Below, piece by piece: positions 17,000 to 26,146 of a stretch of DNA of 64,000 bases (its first letter is position 1; each line of letters opens with the position of its first letter). A model generated the notes under the pieces. That model saw only the letters and a program-made list of their open reading frames with translations, was not told the DNA's origin and did not search any database. The translations under genes and the position numbers were made by a program. The DNA comes from Crossiella sp. SN42 (lineage in GTDB: Bacteria; Actinomycetota; Actinomycetes; Mycobacteriales; Pseudonocardiaceae), in the NCBI RefSeq assembly GCF_023897065.1, contig NZ_JAMHIV010000014.1, positions 124,001 through 188,000 of the forward strand, in the 5' to 3' direction.

Positions 17000-18480
17000 G
17001 CACGGACGGCGCCATCGGGCAGGCCGAACTCGGCGGCCGGTTCCGCAGGGGACTGGGCCTGAGCCTGCTCAACACCCTGCTCTCCCGGATGGGCACCTTC
17101 CTGCTCGGCGTGCTGCTGGCCAGGCTGCTCGCACCGGAGGACTTCGGCCTCTACGCCGCCGCGCTGGTGGTGCAGATGCTGCTGCTGACCTTCAACGACC
17201 TCGGCGCGGCCGCCTCGGTGGTGCGCCACTCCGGCGACGTGCGGCCGCTGCTGCCCACCGCGTGGACGGTGGCGGTCTGCGGCGGCACCACGGCCTTCGC
17301 GCTGTGCCTGGTGGCCGCGCCCGCGCTGGCCACCGGACTGGGCAGCCCGCAGGCCACCGACATCGTGCGGCTGCTGGCCGCCAACGTGTTCCTGGACGGT
17401 TTCGCCGCCGTGCCGGGCGCGCTGCTGACCAGGGAGCTGCGCCAGGCCAGCAGGCTGGTGGCCGACCTCTCCGGCGTGGTGGTGAACCTGGCGCTGACCG
17501 GGGCGCTCGCGCTCTCCGGCTTCGGCGCCTGGTCGCTGGCCATCGGGCACGTCTCCGGCACCGCGGTGGTCGTGGTGGTGCTGCTGTTCGTCAGCAAGCA
17601 GTGGCCGCGGTTCGGCTTCGACCGGGAGCACTTCGGCGAGGTCGGCCGGTACGGGGTCACCGTGGTGGCCTCCGGGATGGTGATCGTGCTGTCCAACGCG
17701 GTGCCCCAGGTGGTCACCGGCAGCATCCTCGGCGCCACCGCTCTAGGTTTCTTCTACCTGGCCAACAACGTGGCCAACTGGCCGGTCTCGATCGTCTCCA
17801 CCACCCTGGAAAGGGTTGCGCTGGCCACCTTTTCCCGCGCCAGGGACCGCGGCGTGGACCTGAACCTGGCCGCCGGCGAGGTGGTCGGGCTGGTCGGGAT
17901 CGCGGTGCTGCCGGGCGGCCTGGCGCTGGCGATCCTGTCCGGGCCGATCGTCGAGGTGGTCTACGGCTCGGCCTGGGCGCCGGCCGCGCACGTGCTCAGC
18001 GCGCTCGCGATCGCCGCGGTGGCAAGGGTTCTCACCGATCTTGCCTTCCACCTGCTGCTGGCCGTGGGCGCCCCGCTGTCCTCCGCGCTGGTGAACGTGT
18101 CCTGGCTGGTCGCGCTGGTGCCGGCGACCGTGGTCGCGGCCATGCTGTGGGGACTGGTCGGCATCGGCTGGGCGCAGGCGGCGGTGGCCTTCGTGGTCGC
18201 GGTGCCGGTGCACGCCTGGCGGCTGCACCGGGCAGGCATCTCGCTGGCCGCGCTGGCCAAGGGGCTGGCCTACCCGGCGCTGGCCGGGCTGCTCGCGGTC
18301 GCCGGACTGCTCGCCATCCGCGCCTTCGCCGACTCGCCGCTGCTGGACGTGGTGCTCGGCGGCGCGCTCACCGCCGCCGTCGTGGGCGTGGGCTGGTACG
18401 CCCGGCGGCACCACATCGACCGTGCGCTGAACGGGGCAGCGGCCGATCGACCGGTCGCGACCTTCAGGGAAGGGTCCTAG
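16996..18480 (+). CDS. Wzx-type polysaccharide flippase (MOP superfamily)
   Basis: This 494-residue protein has about twelve to fourteen hydrophobic segments. The N-terminal pattern (GLSLLNTLLSRMGTFLLGVLLARLLAPEDFGLYA) is typical of the polysaccharide biosynthesis family. It would move undecaprenyl-linked repeat units across the membrane for the Wzy-like protein encoded upstream. The GTG overlaps the previous stop (GTGA). It is the last gene of the uninterrupted rightward run before a 58-nt gap. Confidence 0.9.
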   Translation: MSTDGAIGQAELGGRFRRGLGLSLLNTLLSRMGTFLLGVLLARLLAPEDFGLYAAALVVQMLLLTFNDLGAAASVVRHSGDVRPLLPTAWTVAVCGGTTAFALCLVAAPALATGLGSPQATDIVRLLAANVFLDGFAAVPGALLTRELRQASRLVADLSGVVVNLALTGALALSGFGAWSLAIGHVSGTAVVVVVLLFVSKQWPRFGFDREHFGEVGRYGVTVVASGMVIVLSNAVPQVVTGSILGATALGFFYLANNVANWPVSIVSTTLERVALATFSRARDRGVDLNLAAGEVVGLVGIAVLPGGLALAILSGPIVEVVYGSAWAPAAHVLSALAIAAVARVLTDLAFHLLLAVGAPLSSALVNVSWLVALVPATVVAAMLWGLVGIGWAQAAVAFVVAVPVHAWRLHRAGISLAALAKGLAYPALAGLLAVAGLLAIRAFADSPLLDVVLGGALTAAVVGVGWYARRHHIDRALNGAAADRPVATFREGS

Positions 18481-18538
18481 TCTCACAGGTTCTGGCACCC
18501 CCAGCAGGGGAAAACAAACCCACACGGGAGCAAAGCTG

Positions 18539-19681
18539 ATGGGATCGAACACAGCGCGCCGACGGGGGTTGGCGGCGTCCGGGATCGCGGCGCTCTTAGC
18601 CGTGGCCGCGTGCGGAACACCGGAGCCCGCGGCCGCCCCCTCCAGCTCGACGGAACCGTCCGTCCTCGCGGAGTCCACCTCCGTGCCCGACGAGTCGACC
18701 TCCCCGCCGCCGGCCTCGTCCGAACCGCCCCCCAAACCGTCCACCAGCAAACCGGAGCGCCAGCCCCGCCCGCCAGCCCAGCCACCAGCGCCCAGCCCGC
18801 TCAGCGAGACCAGGGGCCTGTTCGTGGACTGGGAGAGCAACGCTGCCCGCTGGGTGCGGGCGAACAAGGGTGACGGCCGGGCGCACCTGATCAACGAACG
18901 CATCGCCGCCCAGCCGATGGCCCGCTGGATCGGCGGCGACGGCGACATCCGCGGCTGGCTCGGCGCCTACATCCGCGCCGCGGAGAAGGAGGACCAGCTG
19001 CCCGTCGTGGTGCCGTACAACATCCCGCAGCGGGACTGCGGCAACCACTCCGCGGGCGGCGCCGGCTCGGTGGACAACTACCGCAAGTGGGTGGAGATGG
19101 TGGCCGACACCATCGGCAAGTCCCCCGCGCTGGTGGTGCTCGAACCGGACGCGTTGATCCACCTGTCCTGCCTGGACCCCACCGGCAAGCAGGAACGGCT
19201 GCGCATGCTCTCGGAGGCGGTGGCCACCCTGAGCCAGCGCGCGCCGAACGCCTGGACCTACCTCGACGGCGGCGACGGCCGGTACAACCCGCCCGGCACG
19301 CTGGCCCAGCGGCTGATCGACGCCGGGGTGAGCGGGGCGCGCGGGTTCGCGGTCAACGTGTCCAACTTCAACACCACCGCCGAGGCGATCGCCTACGGCC
19401 GCCAGGTGCAGGCCGCGGTCTCGGCCCGCGGCGGCGGCAAACCCGGGTTCGTCATCGACGTCAGCCGCAACGGCAACGGCTCCAACGGCGAGTGGTGCAA
19501 CCCGCCCGGCCGCAAGGTCGGCCAGTCGCCCGCGGTGGACGGGTCCGGCCCGCAGACGCCGGACGCGCTGCTGTGGATCAAGCACCCGGGCGCCTCCGAC
19601 GGCGACTGCGGCACCGGCAAGGGCACCACTTCCGGGGCCTTCGTGCCGGAACTGGCGATGAACCTGCTCAACGGCCTCTGA
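18539..19681 (+). CDS. lipoprotein glycoside hydrolase family 6 (cellulase-like)
   Basis: This 380-residue exported lipoprotein has a lipobox LAVAAC (Cys25), then about 65 residues of Pro/Ser/Thr-rich linker, then a GH6 domain from about residue 95. GH6 motifs are VPYNIPQRDCGNHSAGGA (catalytic-acid Asp region), VLEPDAL, and the C-terminal LLWIKHPGASDGDCG. GH6 enzymes cleave beta-1,4-glucans. At the end of a polysaccharide operon it may trim or release a glucan-containing polymer, comparable with the GH6 protein of Streptomyces glucan loci. Codon 20 in the signal peptide is TTA (18596-18598). Confidence 0.88.
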   Translation: MGSNTARRRGLAASGIAALLAVAACGTPEPAAAPSSSTEPSVLAESTSVPDESTSPPPASSEPPPKPSTSKPERQPRPPAQPPAPSPLSETRGLFVDWESNAARWVRANKGDGRAHLINERIAAQPMARWIGGDGDIRGWLGAYIRAAEKEDQLPVVVPYNIPQRDCGNHSAGGAGSVDNYRKWVEMVADTIGKSPALVVLEPDALIHLSCLDPTGKQERLRMLSEAVATLSQRAPNAWTYLDGGDGRYNPPGTLAQRLIDAGVSGARGFAVNVSNFNTTAEAIAYGRQVQAAVSARGGGKPGFVIDVSRNGNGSNGEWCNPPGRKVGQSPAVDGSGPQTPDALLWIKHPGASDGDCGTGKGTTSGAFVPELAMNLLNGL

Positions 19682-19789
19682 CCCGGGTCGGCCACCGGGA
19701 TGGGTCGCGCCATCCCGTCGGCCAGCCCCGGCGTACCAGTTCGGCCAACACCCGGCCTCGGGTTGGCCTCTGCTACTAGCCTGGCAGGC

Positions 19790-20395
19790 ATGAACGACCT
19801 CCCCGAGATGCGGGTCAGCGACGCCGAACGCGACCTGATCGCCCAGCGGCTCAACCTCGCTGTGGGCGAGGGGCGACTCACCCTGACCGAGTACAACGAG
19901 CGGGTCGGCCAGGCCTACGCCGCGGTGACCAGGGGCGAGCTGGACCGCGTGGTCGCCGACCTGCCGATGACCACCGCGCCCGCGCCGAGCCCGGTGCCGG
20001 TGCGGCCCAGCCCGGTGGGGGAGAAGACCAAGTGGGTGGTGTCCTTCATGTCCGGCGCGGTGCGCAAGGGACGCTGGCGGGTCACCCGCAGGACCGCGGC
20101 GATCGCGGTCATGGGCGGCACCGAGATCGACCTGCGCCGGGCGGAGTTCAGCGCGCCGGAGATCACCGTGGTCGCGGTGGCCGTGATGGGCGGGGTGGAG
20201 ATCACCGTGCCGCCGGGGGTGCGGGTGGAGGTCGGCGGGTTCAGCTTCATGGGCGGCAAGGAGGTCAAGGTCGACGACGAGGACCTGCCGCTGAACGCGC
20301 CCGTGGTGCACGTCAAGGGCTTCGCCCTGATGGGCGGCATCGACATCCGCACCAAGCCGGTGCGCAAGTCGGTCTCACGCGGGGACGACGACTGA
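19790..20395 (+). CDS. DUF1707-domain protein
   Basis: This 201-residue protein has an N-terminal DUF1707 domain: MRVSDAERDLIAQRLNLAVGEGRLTL followed by EYNERVGQAYAAVTRGELD. The C-terminal half carries repeated glycine/hydrophobic MGG motifs (AVMGGTEIDLR, AVMGGVEITVP, SFMGGKEV, ALMGGIDI), which are regular beta repeats of the kind seen in LiaF-like and cell-wall-sensing proteins. There is no transmembrane segment. The family is common in actinobacteria and its role is not settled. It is followed two bases later by a small gene. Confidence 0.85.
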   Translation: MNDLPEMRVSDAERDLIAQRLNLAVGEGRLTLTEYNERVGQAYAAVTRGELDRVVADLPMTTAPAPSPVPVRPSPVGEKTKWVVSFMSGAVRKGRWRVTRRTAAIAVMGGTEIDLRRAEFSAPEITVVAVAVMGGVEITVPPGVRVEVGGFSFMGGKEVKVDDEDLPLNAPVVHVKGFALMGGIDIRTKPVRKSVSRGDDD

Positions 20396-20396
20396 G

Positions 20397-20762
20397 GTGC
20401 CGCTCTCCAGCGAGGTGCGCGACCGCTGCCGCGGCTTCCTGCCCGCGGGCGCCGAGCTGCGCTACCTGTTCCCCGCGCTCAGCCTCAACCCGGGCATGGC
20501 GCCGGTGCTGGTCGCGGTCACCAGCCGCACGGTGACCGTGCTGACGTGCAGTTTTCTCCGGCGGAACCGGCCGACCGGGGTGCTGGTGCACTACCCGAGG
20601 ACCATCCAGCTCGGCCCGGTGGACACCAGGACCACGCCGACCATCGAGTTCGGCAACCTGATGCTGGAGATCGACGACGAGTACATCTCGGTGGTGCGCT
20701 GCGCGGACGCCGAGGTGGACCAGGAGTCCTTCCTGCCACCCGATCCGCTGCCGGACCTGTAG
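20397..20762 (+). CDS. hypothetical protein, 121 residues, coupled to the DUF1707 gene
   Basis: This is a small soluble protein with no signal peptide or membrane helix. The sequence alternates hydrophobic and charged residues (VLVAVTSRTVTVLTC, VLVHYPRTIQLG, LMLEIDDEYISVV), suggesting a beta-rich fold like a PH-type domain. The GTG start lies one base after the stop of the DUF1707 gene, so the two are probably one operon. I recognise no family. Confidence 0.65.
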   Translation: MPLSSEVRDRCRGFLPAGAELRYLFPALSLNPGMAPVLVAVTSRTVTVLTCSFLRRNRPTGVLVHYPRTIQLGPVDTRTTPTIEFGNLMLEIDDEYISVVRCADAEVDQESFLPPDPLPDL

Positions 20763-20800
20763 CGCGCCGCCAGGAGCGCCGGGCCGCGCCGCCGGTCCTC

Positions 20801-21919
20801 CTAGAGCGCCGCCAGCAAGGCTCGCGCGGTCTCAGTGCCGTCGTGCGCCGCGGTCCACGCCGCCACGTCCACCTCGACCTCGCCCCGGTGCCAGCGGCGG
20901 ATGGCCGCCGCGGTCTCCGCCGGGCCGTCGGCGAGCAGCCACGGACCGGCCGGGTCCACCGCCTCGGCCAGCTGCGGCGGCACCACCGAGGGCAGCCCGT
21001 ACTCGGCCGCCTCCAGCATCTTCACGCTGATCCCGGTGCTGGCCCCGAACCTGGGCACCACGACAAGGCCGACCTGCCGGTAGAACTCGGCCTCACCGGC
21101 CACCCGGCCCAGCGCGGTGGTGCGCGGATGTCCTTGGTATACCTCGGTTCCCGACCCGGCCAGCACGAACTTCACGTCCACCGCCAGCCGGGTCAGCTCC
21201 TCGTGCACCGGGCCCAGCAGGCTGGCCAGCGCGCGCTCGTTGGGCGGCCAGCTGGCCTTGCCGATGAAGCCGACCGCCTGCGCGGCAACCGGATCCGGCA
21301 CCGGCCGCACGGTCAGCGGCAGCGGCCGGGCGGGCGCGGCCCAGCGGGTGATGAACTCCGCGTCGGTGCGGGAGAGGGCGAAGACGTTGCGCGGCAAGCG
21401 GAGCAGCCTGCGTTCGGCCTTCGGCAGGCGCCAGGTCTCGCCCAGCAGGCGCAGCGCGCGGGGCGAATGCTCCACCGCGATCGTGCTCTCCACGTTGTGC
21501 GCGATGTGCGCGGCCACCGGCACCCCGGCCGCCTCGGCCAGCAGCAGGCCCGGCCAGCCGCTGGTGACCACCCGCCGCCCGGCCGCGCGCTCGGCCAGCA
21601 GCGCCGCCGCCCGCCGCCAGCCGGGGAAGGCGGTGAACTTGCGGGACAGGTACGGCTGCTCGGTCACCGCCATGCCCAGCGCGACCCGCAGCAGCTTGGC
21701 CCGGTCGCCGCGGATCTCCAGCGGCACATCGCCGTCGGCGCGGCAGACCACCTCCTGCTCGGCCCACTGGCCGGGCGGGCCGGTGACGCACACCACCTCG
21801 ACCGCCACCCCGGCCGCGCGCAGCACCGCGACCAGCCTGCGATCCACCCACCCGCTGCCGCCGAGCTCGGCCCGGCCGAGCGGGTAGGTGGTCACGAAGC
21901 ACACCCGGGAAGTCGTCAC
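20801..21919 (-). CDS. glycosyltransferase, GT-B fold (family 4-like)
   Basis: This 372-residue protein begins with VCFVTTYPLGRAELGGSGWVDRRLV, an N-terminal GT-B nucleotide-fold start. The C-terminal nucleotide-sugar site has VGLVVVPRFGASTGISVKMLEAAEYGLPSVVP, the usual E-x7-E region of family 4 enzymes. The start is GTG at 21919, overlapping the stop of the WecG-like gene as GTGA; the start extends no further because of that overlap. It is co-transcribed leftward with that gene and convergent with the DUF1707 pair. Confidence 0.85.
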   Translation of the reverse strand: MTTSRVCFVTTYPLGRAELGGSGWVDRRLVAVLRAAGVAVEVVCVTGPPGQWAEQEVVCRADGDVPLEIRGDRAKLLRVALGMAVTEQPYLSRKFTAFPGWRRAAALLAERAAGRRVVTSGWPGLLLAEAAGVPVAAHIAHNVESTIAVEHSPRALRLLGETWRLPKAERRLLRLPRNVFALSRTDAEFITRWAAPARPLPLTVRPVPDPVAAQAVGFIGKASWPPNERALASLLGPVHEELTRLAVDVKFVLAGSGTEVYQGHPRTTALGRVAGEAEFYRQVGLVVVPRFGASTGISVKMLEAAEYGLPSVVPPQLAEAVDPAGPWLLADGPAETAAAIRRWHRGEVEVDVAAWTAAHDGTETARALLAAL

Positions 21920-22668
21920 GACCTCGATTTGTACCGCTCCAGCAGCACCCGCGCCAGGAACAGCGGGTTGCCCAGCACGTAGCGGGTGAACAGCCTGCGC
22001 GGCTCCAGCGCGAGCCGGTACAGCCACTCGATGCCCGCCTTGCGCATCCAGCCCGGCGCGCGGGAGACCTTGCCGGCGGCGAAGTCCAGGAAGGCCCCGA
22101 CCGCGACACCCAGCCGCGCGCCGGTGCCGGCCAGATGGCGGTCCAGCCACAGCTCCTGACGCGGATTTCCCATGGCCACCACCAGCATTCGCGCCCCGCT
22201 GGCCTTGATCGCGGCGATCACCTCCGGCTCCTCGGCAGAGGTGAAGAAGCCGTGCCGGGTGCCCGCAACCCGCAGTCCGGGGATCCTGGCAGTGAGGTTT
22301 CTCGCAGCGGTCTCCGCGATGCCCGGTTCGCCGCCGAGGAAGTACACCGGGGCGTCACGCTCCGCCGCCAGCCGCAGGATCTCCGGCGTCAGATCGGTGC
22401 CGTTGAGGTTGTCCGGAAAGCTTTTTCCTTGTAGTTTCGCGGCGATCGCCAGACCGGAGCCGTCGTTGAGCACCAGCGCCGCGTCGTGCAGAACGCGCCG
22501 GTAGGCGGCGTGGCGGGCGGCCAGGTTGAGCGAGTGCGCGTTGGCGTAGGCGAGCAGGCCGGGCTCCGGCGAGTCGAGCAGCTCACCGACTACCGAGAGC
22601 ACCTGTTGCCTGGGCAGGCAAACCACCCGAATGCCGAGCACGGTCACTGTCGGGACGTTCGAGCGCAT
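21916..22668 (-). CDS. WecG/TagA/CpsF-family glycosyltransferase (GT26)
   Basis: This 250-residue protein would transfer N-acetylmannosamine or its acid form onto a lipid-linked amino sugar at the inner face of the membrane. Family signs are YANAHSLNLAARH, VLNDGSGLAIAAKL, LNGTDLTPEIL, VYFLGGEPG, MGNPRQELWLDRHL and GVGAFLDF-like AVGAFLDFAAGKVSRAP. It is the first gene of a leftward pair. The 42-nt gap to the rightward GNAT gene must hold divergent promoters. Confidence 0.92.
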   Translation of the reverse strand: MRSNVPTVTVLGIRVVCLPRQQVLSVVGELLDSPEPGLLAYANAHSLNLAARHAAYRRVLHDAALVLNDGSGLAIAAKLQGKSFPDNLNGTDLTPEILRLAAERDAPVYFLGGEPGIAETAARNLTARIPGLRVAGTRHGFFTSAEEPEVIAAIKASGARMLVVAMGNPRQELWLDRHLAGTGARLGVAVGAFLDFAAGKVSRAPGWMRKAGIEWLYRLALEPRRLFTRYVLGNPLFLARVLLERYKSRS

Positions 22669-22710
22669 GTCAGTATCTTGCCGTTGATTCGCTTCGAGGA
22701 GTGGGAGTTC

Positions 22711-23367
22711 ATGCGCAGCGGCGTTCTCCTGGCCGCGGTGACCCGGCGGTTGCGGCCACACCACCCGGGCTGGCCCGCGGTGCTCGGCCCGGTCCGCGCG
22801 CACGGTCGCGCGATCGCCCTGCGCCCGCCGCGTCCCGGTGACGCCGCGGACTGGTGTGCCGCGGTCCGGCACGACCGGCAGTGGCTGGAACCCTGGTGGC
22901 CCACCAGTTCGGCCTCCTGGGACAGCCGCAGCTGCGCGCAGGGCTGGCGGGACCGCTGCGACAACTTCCTGCGCTCGGCCCGGCGCGGCGGCATGATCCC
23001 GATGGTGGTGGAGGTCGACGGCCGCTTCGCCGGGGAGATGATGCTGGACCGGATCGACCGGGACCAGGGCCTGGCCGAGCTGGGCGGCTGGGTGTACTCG
23101 GAGTTCCACGGCACCGCGGTGGCCGCCACCGCGATGCGCGAGCTGATCCGGCACGGCTTCGGCCCGGTCGGCCTGCGCAGGCTCACCGCGCCGGTCGGGG
23201 TGGGCAACCGGGCCGCGGGCATCCTGGTGGCGCGCAACGGTTTCCGCAAGGAAGGCGTGTTGCGCTCGCACATGCACGTCGGCGGCAAGCTGCTCGACCA
23301 CCAGCTGTGGGGCCTGCTGCCGGAGGACGCCGAATGGCTGCGGGACCCGGCGAATATTGTGGGGTGA
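22711..23367 (+). CDS. GNAT-family N-acetyltransferase
   Basis: This 218-residue protein has a RimJ/RimL-like GNAT domain: AIALRPPRPGDAADWCAAVR at the start, VDGRFAGEMMLDRIDRDQGLAELGGWVYSEFHGTAVAATAM around the acetyl-CoA site, and VGVGNRAAGILVARNGFRKEGVLR. It may acetylate an amino sugar of the polymer, though RimJ-type enzymes also modify proteins. The ATG follows GAGGAGTGGGAG. Its stop overlaps the next start (TGATG), so it is coupled to the aminotransferase. Confidence 0.85.
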   Translation: MRSGVLLAAVTRRLRPHHPGWPAVLGPVRAHGRAIALRPPRPGDAADWCAAVRHDRQWLEPWWPTSSASWDSRSCAQGWRDRCDNFLRSARRGGMIPMVVEVDGRFAGEMMLDRIDRDQGLAELGGWVYSEFHGTAVAATAMRELIRHGFGPVGLRRLTAPVGVGNRAAGILVARNGFRKEGVLRSHMHVGGKLLDHQLWGLLPEDAEWLRDPANIVG

Positions 23368-24698
23368 TGAGCTTCCACCGCTCCGCCGAGCTCCAGGCCA
23401 GGCTGCACCAGCTGGTGCCAGGGGGCGCGCACACCTACGCCAGGGGCGCCGACCAGTACCCGGAGTTCATGACCCCGGTGCTGGTCAAGGGCAGCGGGGC
23501 CAGGGTCGTCGACGCCGACGGCAACGAGTTCGTCGAGTACGGCATGGGCCTGCGCGCGGTCACCCTCGGCCACGGCTACGCCCCGGTGACCGAGGCGGTG
23601 CGCGCGGTGCTGGCCGACGGCCTCAGCTTCACCCGGCCCACCACCCTGGAGCTGGCCGCGGCCGAGGACTTCCTGGCCACCGTGCCCGGCGCGGACATGG
23701 TGAAGTTCGCCAAGAACGGCTCCGACGTGACCACCGCCGCGGTCCGGCTGGCCCGCGCCGCCACCGGCCGCGACCTGGTCGCCATCTGCGCCGACCAGCC
23801 GTTCTTCTCCACCGACGACTGGTTCATCGGCACCGTGCCGATGTCCGCGGGCATCCCGGAGGCGGTGCGCGCGCTCACCGTGTCCTTCCGCTACAACGAC
23901 CTGGACTCGCTGCGGTCCATTGTGGACGTCCACAGTGGACAGATCGCCTGCGTGGTGCTGGAGGCGGCCACCGCGCTGGCCGAACCGGAGCCGGGGTTCC
24001 TGGCAGGCGTGCGGGAGATCTGCGACCGGCACGGCATCGTGCTCATCTTCGACGAGATGATCACCGGTTTCCGCTGGGCCGCCGGTGGCGCGCAGGCGGT
24101 CTACGGGGTGGTGCCGGACCTGTCCTGCTGGGGCAAGGCGATGGGCAACGGCTTCCCGATCGCCGCGCTGGCCGGCAAGCGCGAGCTGATGGAGCTGGGC
24201 GGGCTGGCCACCGGCGCGGACCGGGTGTTCCTGCTCTCCACCACGCACGGCCCGGAGTCGGTCTCGCTGGCCGCCTTCCGCGCGGTGGCCAGGGCCTACC
24301 GGGAGACCGACCCGGTGGCGCTGATGGAACGCCAGGGCGCGACGCTGGCCACCGCGGTCAACCAGCTGGCCAGGGAGTTCGGCGTGCAGGATGCGGTGGC
24401 CGCGGTGGGCCGCCCGTCCTGCCTGGTGTTCACCACCCGCGACGCCGACGGCAACCCGTCCCAGGCCTACCGCACGCTGTTCCTGCAGGAGCTGCTCAGC
24501 CGGGGCGTGCTCGGCCAGTCCTTCGTGATCTCCGCCGCGCACACCGACGCCGACCTCGCGCACACCGCCGAGGCGGTCCGGGGCGCGCTGGGCGTGTACC
24601 GCAAGGCCCTGGAGGCAGGCACCGTCGAGGGCCTGCTCCAGGGCCGTCCGGTGGCCCCGGCGCTACGCAGCCGCGCCCACCCGCGCCGGCTGGGCTGA
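23367..24698 (+). CDS. class III PLP aminotransferase, glutamate-1-semialdehyde aminomutase-like
   Basis: This 443-residue enzyme resembles HemL: LVPGGAHTYARGADQYPEFM, DADGNEFVEYGMGLRAVTLGH, FAKNGSDVTTAAVRLARA, LIFDEMITGFRWAAGGAQ and the PLP lysine in WGKAMGNG. HemL-like paralogues occur in polysaccharide clusters, where they probably aminate a sugar or a side-chain precursor. That fits the linked GNAT gene better than tetrapyrrole synthesis, but the substrate is not shown. Its last 36 nt overlap the convergent acyltransferase gene. Confidence 0.88.
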   Translation: MSFHRSAELQARLHQLVPGGAHTYARGADQYPEFMTPVLVKGSGARVVDADGNEFVEYGMGLRAVTLGHGYAPVTEAVRAVLADGLSFTRPTTLELAAAEDFLATVPGADMVKFAKNGSDVTTAAVRLARAATGRDLVAICADQPFFSTDDWFIGTVPMSAGIPEAVRALTVSFRYNDLDSLRSIVDVHSGQIACVVLEAATALAEPEPGFLAGVREICDRHGIVLIFDEMITGFRWAAGGAQAVYGVVPDLSCWGKAMGNGFPIAALAGKRELMELGGLATGADRVFLLSTTHGPESVSLAAFRAVARAYRETDPVALMERQGATLATAVNQLAREFGVQDAVAAVGRPSCLVFTTRDADGNPSQAYRTLFLQELLSRGVLGQSFVISAAHTDADLAHTAEAVRGALGVYRKALEAGTVEGLLQGRPVAPALRSRAHPRRLG

Positions 24699-26009
24699 CC
24701 CGCCGACCCGCTCTGCCCGGCGCAGCAGGACCGCTCCCACCCCCAGTGCGAGCACCCCGCGCCACGCCCCCGCCGCGTCCTGCCCGGCCAGGTCCAGGCC
24801 GTGGATGAAGATCTCGTGCAGTCCGAAGGCCGCGCCGACCGTGCCCAGCACCACCAGCGGCGCGGACACCGGCCCGCCGCGCCGGGTCTCCCGCTCGCCG
24901 GTCTCGAAGTGCCGCAACCACTTCACCAGCGCGAGCAGCACCAGCCCGCAGACCAGCAGCCACATCGGCCGGGAGGACCACCAGGCCGCGCCCGGCGCGG
25001 GCAGCAGCAGCTCCGGCGCGAGCAGGCAGGCCCCGGCCACCACCAGCGCCGCCGGGATGTGCCACAGGTACACCGTCATCAGCCCGGAGTTGCCGCGCAG
25101 CAACACCTTCCTGGTCCGCGCGCCGTCCAGCCTGCGCTCCAGCCACGGGGTGGCCAGCGCGAGCAGCGCCACCTGCGCGATGCCCAGCAGCACGATCAGC
25201 AGCGTGGGCGGGGCCAGGTTGGACACCGGCACGTCCGGCAGCCCGATCGGCGCCGGCGGGTACGGCCCGAACACGATCAGCCCGAGGATCCCGGCCGCCG
25301 CGGTCCCCGCGATGCCGAGCAGCCCCCGCCTGCCCAGCCCGGAGAGTCCGCCGCGGGCCAGCACGATGCCCAGCTGGTGCACGGTCAGCCAGACCAGCAC
25401 CAGGCTCACGTCACCGAGCAGGTTCGCCTGCCCGTGCAGGCCCACGGTGGCGAAGCGGTAGGCGTCCACCCCGGCCACCGCCGCGGTCAGCACCGCGGGC
25501 ACGGCCAGCCCGAACCGGTCGTGCAGCCGCACCATCAGCGGTGCCAGCGCGACCACCACCAGGTAGACCGCGAGGAACCACAGCGGGTTCGCCGCCTGGT
25601 CGCCCACGATGGCGATCGCGGGCATACCGAGCAGCGAACCCGCGGTGGCCAGCGCCGCGCAGATGCCGACCAGTGGCAGGGTCGGCACCACCAGGCGCCG
25701 GGCCCGGCGGGCCAGGAACGTCACCGCGGACTGCCCCTTGCGGGCCGTCGCGTCCACCCCCGCGGTGTTGACGAACCCACCCGCGATGAACACCAGCGGC
25801 ATCACCTGCAGGAACCAGGTCACCACCCAGGTCACCGGGCCGGAGAAGGCGATGCCCGCCTTCACCGCGCCGTTGGTGACGGTGATCACCGGGCTGAGCC
25901 AGTGCAGGAAGACGACCATCCCCACCGCGACCAGCCGGACCAGGTCGACCACCGTGTTCCGGTTGCCGGTACTGATCGCCGCCGCGTCGCGGACCCCCAT
26001 GCTGTTCAT
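24663..26009 (-). CDS. acyltransferase 3 family membrane protein
   Basis: This 448-residue protein has about ten to eleven helices. The family start is NTVVDLVRLVAVGMVVFLHW, where the His lies in the usual R-x10-H spacing; FIAGGFVNTAGVD and PLWFLAVYLVVV follow. Such proteins transfer O-acyl groups to extracytoplasmic glycans. It may decorate the polymer made by this cluster. The ATG at 26009 has a second ATG at 26000. Its 3' end overlaps the convergent aminotransferase gene by 36 nt. Confidence 0.88.
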   Translation of the reverse strand: MNSMGVRDAAAISTGNRNTVVDLVRLVAVGMVVFLHWLSPVITVTNGAVKAGIAFSGPVTWVVTWFLQVMPLVFIAGGFVNTAGVDATARKGQSAVTFLARRARRLVVPTLPLVGICAALATAGSLLGMPAIAIVGDQAANPLWFLAVYLVVVALAPLMVRLHDRFGLAVPAVLTAAVAGVDAYRFATVGLHGQANLLGDVSLVLVWLTVHQLGIVLARGGLSGLGRRGLLGIAGTAAAGILGLIVFGPYPPAPIGLPDVPVSNLAPPTLLIVLLGIAQVALLALATPWLERRLDGARTRKVLLRGNSGLMTVYLWHIPAALVVAGACLLAPELLLPAPGAAWWSSRPMWLLVCGLVLLALVKWLRHFETGERETRRGGPVSAPLVVLGTVGAAFGLHEIFIHGLDLAGQDAAGAWRGVLALGVGAVLLRRAERVGGSAQPARVGAAA

Positions 26010-26146
26010 GGAAAAGAGCCTCGCGGGCGGGGCCTGCCGGAACCATGGGGTGGACTCCCGAGTCGTCTCAGGGCTGGCTCCCCCGGAGGTAGGGGGGTTG
26101 ACACCACCTTTGGTCGGTGACCGGCCCGCCGCTACGGTGGCAGGCG

